Source of the DNA: Sulfurimonas sp.
Lineage (GTDB): Bacteria; Campylobacterota; Campylobacteria; Campylobacterales; Sulfurimonadaceae
Reading direction: 5' to 3'
Assembly: GCA_027082875.1 (NCBI GenBank)
Contig: JALWTK010000174.1
Span: 1 to 37,249 of the forward strand
Length of the DNA: 37,249 nt
The translations under genes and the position numbers were made by a program. The first letter of the stretch is position 1. Every line of letters starts with the position of its first letter. This document shows, in pieces, positions 1 to 6,790 of the stretch. Under the pieces are notes generated by a model that searched no databases, had not been told where the DNA came from, and saw only the letters and a program-made list of their open reading frames with translations.

Positions 1-2
1 TA

Positions 3-326
3 GGAGTTTATGGCATAGTCGCCCTTATAGTTCGTATGGATGATTTTGGTTTGAAGCTTATTGCTTTATCGGAGGGCAAGAGTGCTTTACTTCGCTACAT
101 TGGAGAGATTCTTGTTGTCGCTCTTCCAAAAGTTATCAGGATACTTACTGTAGTAGGGACTATTGCGATGTTTTTAGTCGCTGGTGGGATATTTTCTCAT
201 AATGTAGAGACACTTCATCATTTGGTGCCTTTTTTGCCTTCTATCATTCGTGATTTATTGATAGGGATAGCTCTTGGAGCTGTTGCTTTATCTTTGCAAC
301 AACTCTATACAAAATTAGTTAAGTAA
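3..326 (+). CDS. DUF808 / YedI-family inner membrane protein (C-terminal part, cut by window edge)
   Basis: The reading frame is open to the left edge of the window, so the first ATG inside it (position 36) is internal and only the C-terminal 107 or so residues are present. The visible part starts GVYGIVALIVRMDD and continues with TVVGTIAMFLVAGG and a short LHHLVP stretch. These match the C-terminal third of E. coli YedI (DUF808), which has GVYGLVGVIVKIDD, then a GTLAMFLVGGG segment and then LHH. At least two hydrophobic segments follow the start of the fragment, consistent with a multi-pass inner membrane protein. The function of the family is unknown. The gene converges on the phosphatase gene at 333, with 6 bases between the stops. 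Family assignment is firm; function is not. Confidence 0.85.
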   Translation, partial: GVYGIVALIVRMDDFGLKLIALSEGKSALLRYIGEILVVALPKVIRILTVVGTIAMFLVAGGIFSHNVETLHHLVPFLPSIIRDLLIGIALGAVALSLQQLYTKLVK

Positions 327-332
327 GTATAT

Positions 333-1124
333 TTACTGCTCGAGCATAGGTTTTATCATCGCTAAGAAGTCATCTCTTGCATCTGCATTTGCACTTGCGA
401 TGATATAACCCTTGTGGTTTATGGGGTCTATATCTACACCTTCTAAGTCTGTGACAAATCCTCCACTATTTCGTATAATAAGACAAGCTGCTGAGAGATC
501 CCATGCATTTGCCGAATGTGTAAAATGAGCGATGTAGTTACTAAAGGCTCCCTTTGCCACCATACACATAGAGTAGGTAGTACTTCCTCCAATAGAAGTA
601 AGTTTTTTCACCCTATCTTCTTTGAAGAGTTGGTTCAATGTTCTTACAATAGGGTGTGAGCGTTCAGGTTTAAAGTTTACAACGGCAACTGTTTTGTTTG
701 CTCTAAGTGGTAGAGTAAGCATACCGATGTAAGACTTCGCTCCTTTTTCAGTTTGAAAAAACTCACTTGTAAAGGGGTTGTAGACTATTCCGAGGATCAC
801 TTCACCACTATCTATGAGTGAAAGATTGATTGCTGAGGTATTTTCATGTGTGATAAACGCCCATGTTCCATCTATGGGGTCTATAGCCCAGTAGGGTTTA
901 CTCTCATCTATAGCATCACAGTTCTCTTCACCCATCACCTGAATGTCAAAACTATCTTTGAGTCTCTTTGTCATATAGTCTTGGACTTGTTGATCGATGT
1001 TACTTATAGGTGTATCATCTTCTTTAAACTCAAAGCTAAAAGTATTTGTCTCTCTTGCTTCTTTGATGATACGACCAGCCTCTTCGACAATTTGCTTAGC
1101 AATTATTAGGTATATATTTCTCAT
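333..1124 (-). CDS. Inositol monophosphatase / CysQ-superfamily phosphatase
   Basis: This 263-residue protein belongs to the Mg2+-dependent, Li+-sensitive phosphatase superfamily (IMPase, CysQ, FBPase-like). The metal-binding signatures are in order: GEE (about 65-67), DPIDGT (82-87) and, near the C-terminus, NAWDLSAACLIIRNSGG, which carries the third metal Asp (about 209). Length is normal for IMPase/CysQ (about 260). The family dephosphorylates inositol phosphates, 3'-phosphoadenosine-5'-phosphate or sugar bisphosphates, and the sequence alone does not decide among these. A strong Shine-Dalgarno, AAGGAG, lies 6 bases before the ATG. The next gene upstream on the same strand, a small membrane protein, ends 62 bases away with a palindrome in between, so the two may not share a transcript. 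Confidence 0.85.
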   Translation of the reverse strand: MRNIYLIIAKQIVEEAGRIIKEARETNTFSFEFKEDDTPISNIDQQVQDYMTKRLKDSFDIQVMGEENCDAIDESKPYWAIDPIDGTWAFITHENTSAINLSLIDSGEVILGIVYNPFTSEFFQTEKGAKSYIGMLTLPLRANKTVAVVNFKPERSHPIVRTLNQLFKEDRVKKLTSIGGSTTYSMCMVAKGAFSNYIAHFTHSANAWDLSAACLIIRNSGGFVTDLEGVDIDPINHKGYIIASANADARDDFLAMIKPMLEQ

Positions 1125-1163
1125 GTGGCTCCTTTTGTTTGTTTGAAAAAGTATAGGGTATGG

Positions 1164-1184
1164 TTGTGACAGCTTATGTCACAA
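1164..1184. promoter_or_regulatory. 8-bp perfect inverted repeat between two minus-strand genes
   Basis: TTGTGACA at 1164-1171 pairs perfectly with TGTCACAA at 1177-1184 around a 5-base loop. It lies just after the stop of the small membrane-protein gene (1187) and 40-60 bases before the start of the phosphatase gene (1124), both read leftward. It could terminate the upstream gene, although a T-rich stretch appears only about 20 bases further on, or be an operator for the phosphatase gene. The half-site spacing (TGTGA, 9 bases, TCACA) is not the N6 of a CRP site. Confidence 0.4.
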
Positions 1185-1186
1185 AC

Positions 1187-1495
1187 TTATGGAAGTTCGA
1201 TGCAGAGTTCACGAGCAGTGTACCAGTCAGCTATACCCTTATCGTTGTAGTTGTACTCTTGTTGTGTTTTAGGAATGACTGCATTTCTCATCTTTGACTT
1301 AATGATTCCTATAACTAAAAAACTCAGAAGGAAAATCCCAATCCCGATAAAATAGTCATATATATACCAGACACTAAGTCCTATAATATAGCTTGTAAAT
1401 TGAAAAAAAATCTTTAGTAAGAAAGAGATTATTTGACACTTTTTCGTTTTGAGTTTTGGTGTTGATTCTATTTGATCTATGAAGTCTGTTTGCAT
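1187..1495 (-). CDS. Small two-TM membrane protein, unknown function
   Basis: A 102-residue protein that I do not recognise. Residues 1-20 are polar and Lys-rich. Two hydrophobic stretches follow (about 23-45 and 48-65), then a basic KSKMRN boundary, which suggests a cytoplasmic C-terminal tail by the positive-inside rule. The tail holds tyrosines and an ADWYTARELC segment. The start is supported indirectly: there is no Shine-Dalgarno, but a TATAAT box ends 5 bases before the ATG, which would put transcription initiation at or next to the start codon (leaderless mRNA). It is divergent from htpG across a 129-base spacer. Confidence 0.6.
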   Translation of the reverse strand: MQTDFIDQIESTPKLKTKKCQIISFLLKIFFQFTSYIIGLSVWYIYDYFIGIGIFLLSFLVIGIIKSKMRNAVIPKTQQEYNYNDKGIADWYTARELCIELP

Positions 1496-1500
1496 AAAAG

Positions 1501-1506
1501 ATTATA
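1501..1506 (-). promoter_or_regulatory. TATAAT -10 box 5 bases before a start codon (possible leaderless transcript)
   Basis: Read on the minus strand, TTGCTATAATCTTTT runs directly into the ATG of the small membrane-protein gene. With initiation 6-7 bases past the box, the transcript would begin at the A of the ATG. No ribosome-binding site could be present on such an RNA. The box is a perfect consensus with a T-rich upstream, as is usual for this phylum. Confidence 0.5.
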
Positions 1507-1524
1507 GCAAATAAATAGTAAATG

Positions 1525-1555
1525 CATAAAGACTCATAAAAGTTGAGCCTTTATG
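1525..1555. promoter_or_regulatory. Imperfect inverted repeat upstream of htpG, candidate operator
   Basis: CATAAAG (1525-1531) pairs with CTTTATG (1549-1555). After a single A/C mismatch, CTCA (1533-1536) pairs with TGAG (1544-1547), leaving a 7-base centre. The element is 11-41 bases upstream of the -35 of the htpG promoter and also lies between the divergent promoters. It does not match the CIRCE consensus (TTAGCACTC-N9-GAGTGCTAA) or an obvious HAIR element, though the CTC/GAG inner half-sites are reminiscent of CIRCE. It is a reasonable candidate for a heat-shock regulator site. Confidence 0.35.
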
Positions 1556-1565
1556 ACTAAACTCT

Positions 1566-1594
1566 TTGAAATGTTAACTTTTTTTTGCTAAGAT
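1566..1594 (+). promoter_or_regulatory. Sigma70-type promoter of htpG
   Basis: TTGAAA at 1566-1571, a 17-base spacer and TAAGAT at 1589-1594, preceded by TG (extended -10, TTGCTAAGAT) and a run of Ts. Initiation is expected near 1601, giving a leader of about 24 bases that contains the AAGGAAT ribosome-binding site before the ATG at 1625. It is the best-formed promoter in the window. Confidence 0.65.
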
Positions 1595-1624
1595 TCCAGT
1601 AAATTATAAAAAAAGGAATTAATT

Positions 1625-3520
1625 ATGGCAAAACATCAGTTTCAAACAGAAGCAAATCAAATACTACATTTAATGATCCACTCTCTTTACTCAAACAAGG
1701 AGATTTTTATTCGTGAACTAGTATCTAACGGTTCCGATGCACTAGATAAGTTAAATATGTTAGTTCTTACTGAAGAGAAGTACAAGGATGTGACATTTAA
1801 CCCTCGTATTGACATCGTTGCAGATAAAGAGGCAAAGACTCTTACTATTACAGATACAGGTATCGGTATGAACGAAGAAGATCTTATGAATAACCTTGGT
1901 ACTATTGCTAAGTCAGGTACAAAGGCATTTTTGGAAAATCTTTCAGGTGATCAAAAAGAGGATTCTAACCTAATCGGACAGTTTGGTGTTGGTTTTTATG
2001 CTGCATTTATGGTAGCACACAAAGTAGAAGTGACAACAAAAAAAGCTGGCGAAGAGCAGGCATTTTTATGGACAAGTACAGGAGATGGTTCTTTTGAGTT
2101 AGAAGAGGCTACAAAAGAGGGTCATGGAACTACTATAGTTATGTACCTAAACGATGATGAAGATGAATTTTTAGAGACTCATCGTATAGAGACTATCATA
2201 AAAAAATACTCTAATCATATTCCATTTCCAATTTTTATGGATAAAGAGAAACATATTCCTGCTGTTATGGATGATGATGGAAAAGAAGAAGTTGAGCCTT
2301 CAAGAACTGAGATAGAAAATGTACAAATCAACAAAGCAAATGCTCTTTGGACTATTGCGAAAAAAGATATATCTGATGAAGAGTATAAAGACTTCTATAG
2401 CTCTATCGCTCACTCAAGTGAAGAACCACTTGCTTGGATGCATAATAAGGCAGAGGGTGCAGTTGAGTATACTACACTTTTTTACATCCCATCTAAAGCA
2501 CCTATGGATTTATATCGTGTTGACTATCAAACAGGTATCAAGCTTTACATCAACCGTGTTTTCATTACTGATGATGAAAAAGAGCTTATGCCAACTTACC
2601 TACGTTTCCTTCGTGGTGTGATTGACTCTAAAGATTTACCACTTAATGTTTCTCGTGAGATTTTACAGTCAAATGCAGTGATGAACAAGATTCAAAAATC
2701 ATCTGTGAAAAAAGTACTCTCTGAGCTTGGAAAAATGGCGAAAAAAGATGCTGAAAAATATGATACTTTCTACACAGAGTTTGGAAATGTTCTTAAAGAG
2801 GGTCTTTATAGTGACTTTGATAATCGTGAAAAAATCTTAGAACTTTTAAAGTTTAACACTATCAACTCTGATAAGCCTCTTATGATTGAAGAATTTGTGA
2901 AGAGTGTTGATGAGGAGAAGAAGGAAATTTATTATCTGACTGGTAAAACTTCTTTAGCAATGCTCAAGAATTCTCCAGCATTAGAGCGTTTTAAAGCACG
3001 TGGTATTGATGTACTTATTCTCAACGAAGAAGTAGATACTATCATCTTCCCAATGGTAACTGAGTATAAAGAGTATAAGCTTATTCCTGTTGCTGATGCG
3101 AAATTTGAAGAGAGTGAAGAGGAGAAAAAAGAGGAAGAAGAGGTTGCAAAAACTTACGAAGGTTTAGCAAAAACTTTTAAAGATTCTCTTGGTGAAGCAG
3201 TAAAATCAGTAGAGACTACAAATGAGCTTACAGACTCTCCAGTTGCTATAAAAACTGATAAAGAGGATCCTGCATACCAAATGGCTCAAATGATGAAACA
3301 GATGGGTCAAGGTGGTGATGTTCCTGAACCAGCTCCTATCTTTATGATAAATCCTAAGCATGAACTTATCAAAAAGTTAAATGATTCATCAGATACTAAC
3401 CTTGTAGAAGATGCAGCTCATGTTCTTCTTGATCAAGCAAAACTCTTTGATGGTCAAGAGCTTCCTGATACTGCAGACTTTATCACGAGACTGAATAGAA
3501 TTATCACAAAAGCTGTGTAG
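1625..3520 (+). CDS. htpG: Molecular chaperone HtpG (Hsp90)
   Basis: A full-length bacterial Hsp90 (631 residues; usual 620-640). It is a cytoplasmic ATP-dependent dimeric chaperone. The GHKL ATP-binding N-domain shows RELVSNGSDALDKL (30-43, with the Mg-binding Asn35), DTGIGM (77-82) and the lid-end motif GQFGVGF (118-124). The middle domain carries LPLNVSREILQ, which holds the conserved Arg that contacts the ATP gamma-phosphate. The C-terminal dimerisation domain follows an acidic EESEEEKKEEEE linker that resembles the charged segments of other Hsp90s. It is monocistronic, with its own promoter upstream and a hairpin terminator 8 bases past the stop. An inverted repeat upstream could mediate heat-shock control. 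Confidence 0.98.
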   Translation: MAKHQFQTEANQILHLMIHSLYSNKEIFIRELVSNGSDALDKLNMLVLTEEKYKDVTFNPRIDIVADKEAKTLTITDTGIGMNEEDLMNNLGTIAKSGTKAFLENLSGDQKEDSNLIGQFGVGFYAAFMVAHKVEVTTKKAGEEQAFLWTSTGDGSFELEEATKEGHGTTIVMYLNDDEDEFLETHRIETIIKKYSNHIPFPIFMDKEKHIPAVMDDDGKEEVEPSRTEIENVQINKANALWTIAKKDISDEEYKDFYSSIAHSSEEPLAWMHNKAEGAVEYTTLFYIPSKAPMDLYRVDYQTGIKLYINRVFITDDEKELMPTYLRFLRGVIDSKDLPLNVSREILQSNAVMNKIQKSSVKKVLSELGKMAKKDAEKYDTFYTEFGNVLKEGLYSDFDNREKILELLKFNTINSDKPLMIEEFVKSVDEEKKEIYYLTGKTSLAMLKNSPALERFKARGIDVLILNEEVDTIIFPMVTEYKEYKLIPVADAKFEESEEEKKEEEEVAKTYEGLAKTFKDSLGEAVKSVETTNELTDSPVAIKTDKEDPAYQMAQMMKQMGQGGDVPEPAPIFMINPKHELIKKLNDSSDTNLVEDAAHVLLDQAKLFDGQELPDTADFITRLNRIITKAV

Positions 3521-3527
3521 TTCTTAT

Positions 3528-3552
3528 AAAAAGTGCATAAATTGCACTTTTT
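3528..3552 (+). terminator. Rho-independent terminator of htpG
   Basis: AAAAAGTGCA (3528-3537) pairs perfectly with TGCACTTTTT (3543-3552) around a TAAAT loop. The A/T ends make it bidirectional in form, and the T-tract is part of the stem. It lies 8 bases past the htpG stop. Confidence 0.8.
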
Positions 3553-3599
3553 ACCTCTATTTTGGCTACTTTTTAGAAGAATAATGATAAATTGTTCAT

Positions 3600-4079
3600 A
3601 TGAATAATACTGTAGAAAGAAGAAAATCAAAGAATTTAGAAGTTCGTCGCTTAGTAGATAAAGCAGTTGCTGTCTGTTCTGATTTTTTTAAAGAAAATTA
3701 TAGATATACAAATCAAGAAGCGATAGATGAACTTGGTCTTGATGATGAACTCATTGATCAACTTGTTGAAGATTATGTAGTGCAGATCCTTACATCGATA
3801 TCTCAGTTTGAAGAGATTATTGATGTACTACAAGCACAGGCTTCTGCTAATGAAGAACTTAACTTTACTCCACTTCATGAACTTGCACATAAAAACCTCG
3901 GTGTTGCAAGAAACCTGCGAATAAAAGATGCAGAAAAATTACTTTTTGATTTGATGAAAAATGAAGATTTAGATTATCTGAAATCTTCTTTGAAGGTACT
4001 TGAATCTTGTGCGATTAAACTCAAACCAACTTGTGCATATAATACTCTTAAACTCATAGAAGTAAAAAGTAGTTTATAA
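3600..4079 (+). CDS. Conserved-looking helical protein, unknown function
   Basis: A 159-residue soluble, almost entirely helical acidic protein with no signal peptide or TM. I do not recognise it. Recognisable stretches are an N-terminal basic segment (VERRKSKNLEVRR), a DELGLDDELIDQLVEDYVVQI helix pair (about 46-65) and a C-terminal KLKPTCAYNTLKLIEVK segment. Cysteines occur at about 26, 141 and 149. The length and codon use fit a real gene. The region just upstream has no clear Shine-Dalgarno, and an AT-rich AATGATAAAT lies 8 or so bases before the ATG, so initiation may be leaderless. It converges on the small genes at 4082-4554, with 2 bases between the stops. Confidence 0.65.
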   Translation: MNNTVERRKSKNLEVRRLVDKAVAVCSDFFKENYRYTNQEAIDELGLDDELIDQLVEDYVVQILTSISQFEEIIDVLQAQASANEELNFTPLHELAHKNLGVARNLRIKDAEKLLFDLMKNEDLDYLKSSLKVLESCAIKLKPTCAYNTLKLIEVKSSL

Positions 4080-4081
4080 AG

Positions 4082-4249
4082 CTATTTTTTTAAACTCTGA
4101 GAGATGATTTCTAGTTTATTTTTTGGATGATAGACAAAAGCCTCAGACTTTTTCTTTGTAGGCAGTGCAAAAGAGAGCAAAATAAATATAAATGCAAACA
4201 TCACTCCACCCAATCCGCTAAGAAGAAGTTTGAGTTTAAAATCATCCAC
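4082..4249 (-). CDS. Small single-TM protein (55 residues, GTG start)
   Basis: This frame runs from GTG at 4249 to TAG at 4082. It translates as VDDFKLKLLLSGLGGVM, then a hydrophobic AFIFILLSFALP and a polar tail (KKKSEAFVYHPKNKLEIIS) ending in SLKK. The result is one TM helix (about residues 9-29) with a short basic C-terminal tail. The start is 2 bases past the stop of the membrane-protein gene at 4252-4554, and AGAG lies 8-12 bases before the GTG within that gene's last codons, so the two are probably translationally coupled. The reasonable hydrophobic/polar partition and the snug position favour a real gene. I do not recognise it. Confidence 0.5.
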   Translation of the reverse strand: MDDFKLKLLLSGLGGVMFAFIFILLSFALPTKKKSEAFVYHPKNKLEIISQSLKK

Positions 4250-4251
4250 TT

Positions 4252-4554
4252 TTAACTCTCTTGCTCTTCATGAGTCATATAGACCCAAAACTCTTTATAT
4301 GTATGCCCTTTGTTGAGAAAAAAGAGTTGTAAGATTGTAACACGGTAGAGAGTAATGAGCATTTTTGCATAGGGTATAAAGAGACTAAGTTTAACGACTA
4401 AAGGCTGTTCTTTATCTCCCTTTGAAGTGATCATCTCCTGCATACCGATGTTGTTAGAGAGATGAATACCAAAAAGTATAGAAAAGACAAAGTTGAGTAT
4501 AAGTCCAAAAATCATATAAGCTGCAAAATCCTGTTCAAACATTCCAATAATCAT
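4252..4554 (-). CDS. Small inner-membrane protein, unknown function
   Basis: A 100-residue protein with two likely TM segments (about 10-30 and 55-80) separated by a polar loop (NNIGMQEMITSKGDKEQ), and a soluble C-terminal tail ending EFWVYMTHEEQES. No family is recognised. The start is supported by AGGA 10 bases before the ATG. It is the first gene of a two-gene minus-strand unit with the 55-residue single-TM protein. It is divergent from the oad operon across a 190-base region that holds nested inverted repeats, so the two promoters could be co-regulated. Confidence 0.6.
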   Translation of the reverse strand: MIIGMFEQDFAAYMIFGLILNFVFSILFGIHLSNNIGMQEMITSKGDKEQPLVVKLSLFIPYAKMLITLYRVTILQLFFLNKGHTYKEFWVYMTHEEQES

Positions 4555-4589
4555 AAATCTATTTTCCTCATTGTTTTTTATTCTCCTAA

Positions 4590-4640
4590 TTTTAGCAAAA
4601 AATACTTTGGATATCTTTTAGAAGATTACTATTGCTAAAA
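4590..4640. promoter_or_regulatory. Nested inverted repeats in the divergent region before oadG
   Basis: TTTTAGCAA (4590-4598) is the exact reverse complement of TTGCTAAAA (4632-4640). Between them, ATCTT (4613-4617) pairs with AAGAT (4622-4626) around a TTAG loop. The element sits between the divergent promoters of the oad operon and the small membrane-protein unit. It could be a two-site operator. AT-rich composition makes chance repeats more likely, so this is tentative. Confidence 0.3.
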
Positions 4641-4702
4641 AGTAACAATGAAGTCGATTTATTTTCATTATAAATATTACTAAAAGCTAGTTTAAACATC
4701 TT

Positions 4703-4713
4703 TATACTATACT
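4703..4713 (+). promoter_or_regulatory. Candidate -10 boxes of the oadGAB operon
   Basis: TATACT occurs twice in overlapping tandem (4703-4708 and 4708-4713), 32-42 bases before the oadG start preferred here (4745). No matching -35 is visible, as is common in this phylum. The TATACTATACT repeat makes the exact initiation point ambiguous. Confidence 0.45.
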
Positions 4714-4744
4714 AAGCCCACAAATTATGAACAAAGGTAATTTT

Positions 4745-4981
4745 ATGACTGAGACAAACCTCATAGTAGAAGGCTTTAAGTTTATGGGACTAGGAATGGG
4801 AACTGTGTTTTTATTCTTAATCGTAATGATAGGGAGCATGAATATCATGTCGACTATCATCCATAAATTTTTTCCTGAACCACAAGCAGCAGATACTAAC
4901 CCATCAGCTACGGCACAAAAAGATAACAAAAAAGTAGTAGCAGCTATCACAGCAGCAATTACTCACCATAGACAAGGTTAA
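4745..4981 (+). CDS. oadG: Oxaloacetate decarboxylase gamma subunit
   Basis: The small membrane anchor of the sodium-translocating oxaloacetate decarboxylase. From the ATG at 4745 it is 78 residues. This start is preferred over the in-frame ATG at 4727 because AAAGG sits 7-8 bases before 4745 and nothing similar precedes 4727. It shows the family pattern: LIVEGFKFMGLGMGTVFLFL, a single TM helix, then MSTIIHKF, a Pro/Ala-rich linker and a C-terminal tail with histidines (ITHHRQG). In characterised OadG the tail binds zinc and the alpha subunit, and the helix holds the beta subunit. It is the first gene of oadG-oadA-oadB, and the gap to oadA is 8 bases. Confidence 0.92.
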   Translation: MTETNLIVEGFKFMGLGMGTVFLFLIVMIGSMNIMSTIIHKFFPEPQAADTNPSATAQKDNKKVVAAITAAITHHRQG

Positions 4982-4989
4982 GGATAATA

Positions 4990-6786
4990 ATGGCTAAAAA
5001 ATTTATAGACATAATGGATACAACTTTTAGAGATGGCTTCCAGTCAGTTTATGGCGGTCGTGTTCTAATGAAAGACTTTTTTCCAGCTGTTGAAGCTGCA
5101 AAAATGGCAGGTATAAATCATTTTGAGTTTGGTGGTGGAGCAAGATTTCAATCTCTTTACTTTTACCTAAGAGAAGATGCTTTTGAGATGATGGATAAAT
5201 TCCGTGAGATAGTTGGTCCTGATGCAAATCTTCAAACACTCTCTCGCGGTGTAAACACTGTTATGCTCGATACTGGTTCAAAAGAACTTATTGACTTACA
5301 TGCAAAAATGTTCAAAAAACATGGAACAACTACAGTTCGTAACTTCGATGCACTTAATGATGTAGAAAACCTTAAGTACTCAGGTGAGAGAATCTCTCAT
5401 CATGGTCTAAAGCATGAAGTAGTTGTAACTATGATGGATTTACCACCAGGTTGCCATGGTGCTCATGATGTTGAGTTCTATGAAAAAACACTTCGTGAGA
5501 TCCTTGATGCTGGAATTCCTTACGATAGTATCTGTTTTAAAGATGCTTCAGGAACTTCAAATCCTCAAAAAGTATTTGAGACTATTAAGATGGCTCGTAA
5601 AATGGTTGGCGAAGATACTCACCTTCGTCTTCACACTCACGAGACTGCTGGTGTTTCTGTTTCTGCTTATATGGCAGCACTAGAAGCTGGTATTGATGGT
5701 ATTGATATGGCTGCTAACCCTGTTAGTGGGGGGACAAGCCAACCAGATATCTTAACTATGCTTCATGCTACGAAGGGAATGAACTTTGATCTTGGTGGAC
5801 TTGAAATAGGTAAGATTCTTACTTATGAAAAAGAGTTGCAGTCATGTCTAAGTGATTATTTTATTCCTCCTGAGGCGACAATGGTTTCTCCAATTATACC
5901 ATTCTCACCAATGCCAGGTGGAGCACTTACTGCAAATACTCAAATGATGCGTGATAACGATATCTTAGATAAATTTCCAGAAGTGATAGCAGCTATGCAA
6001 GAGGTAGTAGAAAAAGGTGGCTATGGTACATCTGTAACACCAGTTTCTCAGTTTTACTTCCAGCAAGCACTTAACAATGTAATGCAGGGTCCATGGAATG
6101 CTATCGCACCAGGATATGGAAAAATGGTTCTAGGATACTTTGGTAAAACACCAGTTGCACCAGATCCAGAAATCGTTAAAATTGCTTCAGAGAAGTTAGG
6201 ACTTGAGCCTACGACTGAAAATGCTCTTGCTATCGCAGATGCTGATGAGACGAAGTCTCTACAACATGCTATAGATGAGTTAAAAGAAAACGACATTGAA
6301 ATCACTGAAGAAAATATCTTCATTGCAGCTGCATGTCAAGAGAAAGGTATCGCGTTCTTACAAGGTAAGGGCGAGTTAAATATACGTAAAATATCAGAAA
6401 TGAAAAAAGATTGTGGAGATGGTTCAATGGGTAGTGGAAGTTATACAGTAGTAGTAAATGGTGAAAAATTTAGTGTTCAGGTTGCCGAAGGCGACGCAGA
6501 TATTCAAGTTACAGCAGTAAATGGTGAATCAGCAACAACTTCAACTCCTGCTCCAGCAGCAGCTTCAGGAAATGATATAGATATAAAAGCACTTCTTCCA
6601 GGTAGTGTTTGGAAAATCGTTGCTAATCCGGGTCAGAGTGTAAACGAAGGCGATGTGATTATGATTCTAGAGTCTATGAAAATGGAAATTGATGTTATTG
6701 CACCGAGAGGTGGTGTAATTAAGTCTATAAATGTCGCTACAAATGATAAAGTTGTAGAAGGTCAAGCAGTAGCTGTACTGGGATAA
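4990..6786 (+). CDS. oadA: Oxaloacetate decarboxylase alpha subunit (biotin carboxyltransferase; PycB/OadA family)
   Basis: A 598-residue cytoplasmic carboxyltransferase that moves CO2 from oxaloacetate to biotin, giving pyruvate. A TIM-barrel carboxyltransferase domain has metal and catalytic residues at Asp15 (DTTFRDG), Lys184 (CFKDASG, the carbamylated Lys of the family) and His215/His217 (LHTHETAG). The middle (about 290-470) is the conserved PYC/OADA domain, and an Ala/Pro linker leads to a biotinyl domain with ESMKME, biotin on Lys564. The loop after Asp15 reads GFQSVYGGR instead of the usual AHQSLLATR. This is a subfamily trait also annotated as PycB in Campylobacter, where it pairs with PycA. 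Here oadG and oadB directly flank it, and no biotin carboxylase is in the window, which favours the decarboxylase. Confidence 0.93.
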   Translation: MAKKFIDIMDTTFRDGFQSVYGGRVLMKDFFPAVEAAKMAGINHFEFGGGARFQSLYFYLREDAFEMMDKFREIVGPDANLQTLSRGVNTVMLDTGSKELIDLHAKMFKKHGTTTVRNFDALNDVENLKYSGERISHHGLKHEVVVTMMDLPPGCHGAHDVEFYEKTLREILDAGIPYDSICFKDASGTSNPQKVFETIKMARKMVGEDTHLRLHTHETAGVSVSAYMAALEAGIDGIDMAANPVSGGTSQPDILTMLHATKGMNFDLGGLEIGKILTYEKELQSCLSDYFIPPEATMVSPIIPFSPMPGGALTANTQMMRDNDILDKFPEVIAAMQEVVEKGGYGTSVTPVSQFYFQQALNNVMQGPWNAIAPGYGKMVLGYFGKTPVAPDPEIVKIASEKLGLEPTTENALAIADADETKSLQHAIDELKENDIEITEENIFIAAACQEKGIAFLQGKGELNIRKISEMKKDCGDGSMGSGSYTVVVNGEKFSVQVAEGDADIQVTAVNGESATTSTPAPAAASGNDIDIKALLPGSVWKIVANPGQSVNEGDVIMILESMKMEIDVIAPRGGVIKSINVATNDKVVEGQAVAVLG

Positions 6787-6790
6787 TAGA

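Noticed and set aside
1164..1184. CRP or FNR binding site
   Set aside because: The half-sites resemble TGTGA/TCACA but the spacing is 9, not 6, and FNR half-sites (TTGAT/ATCAA) are absent.
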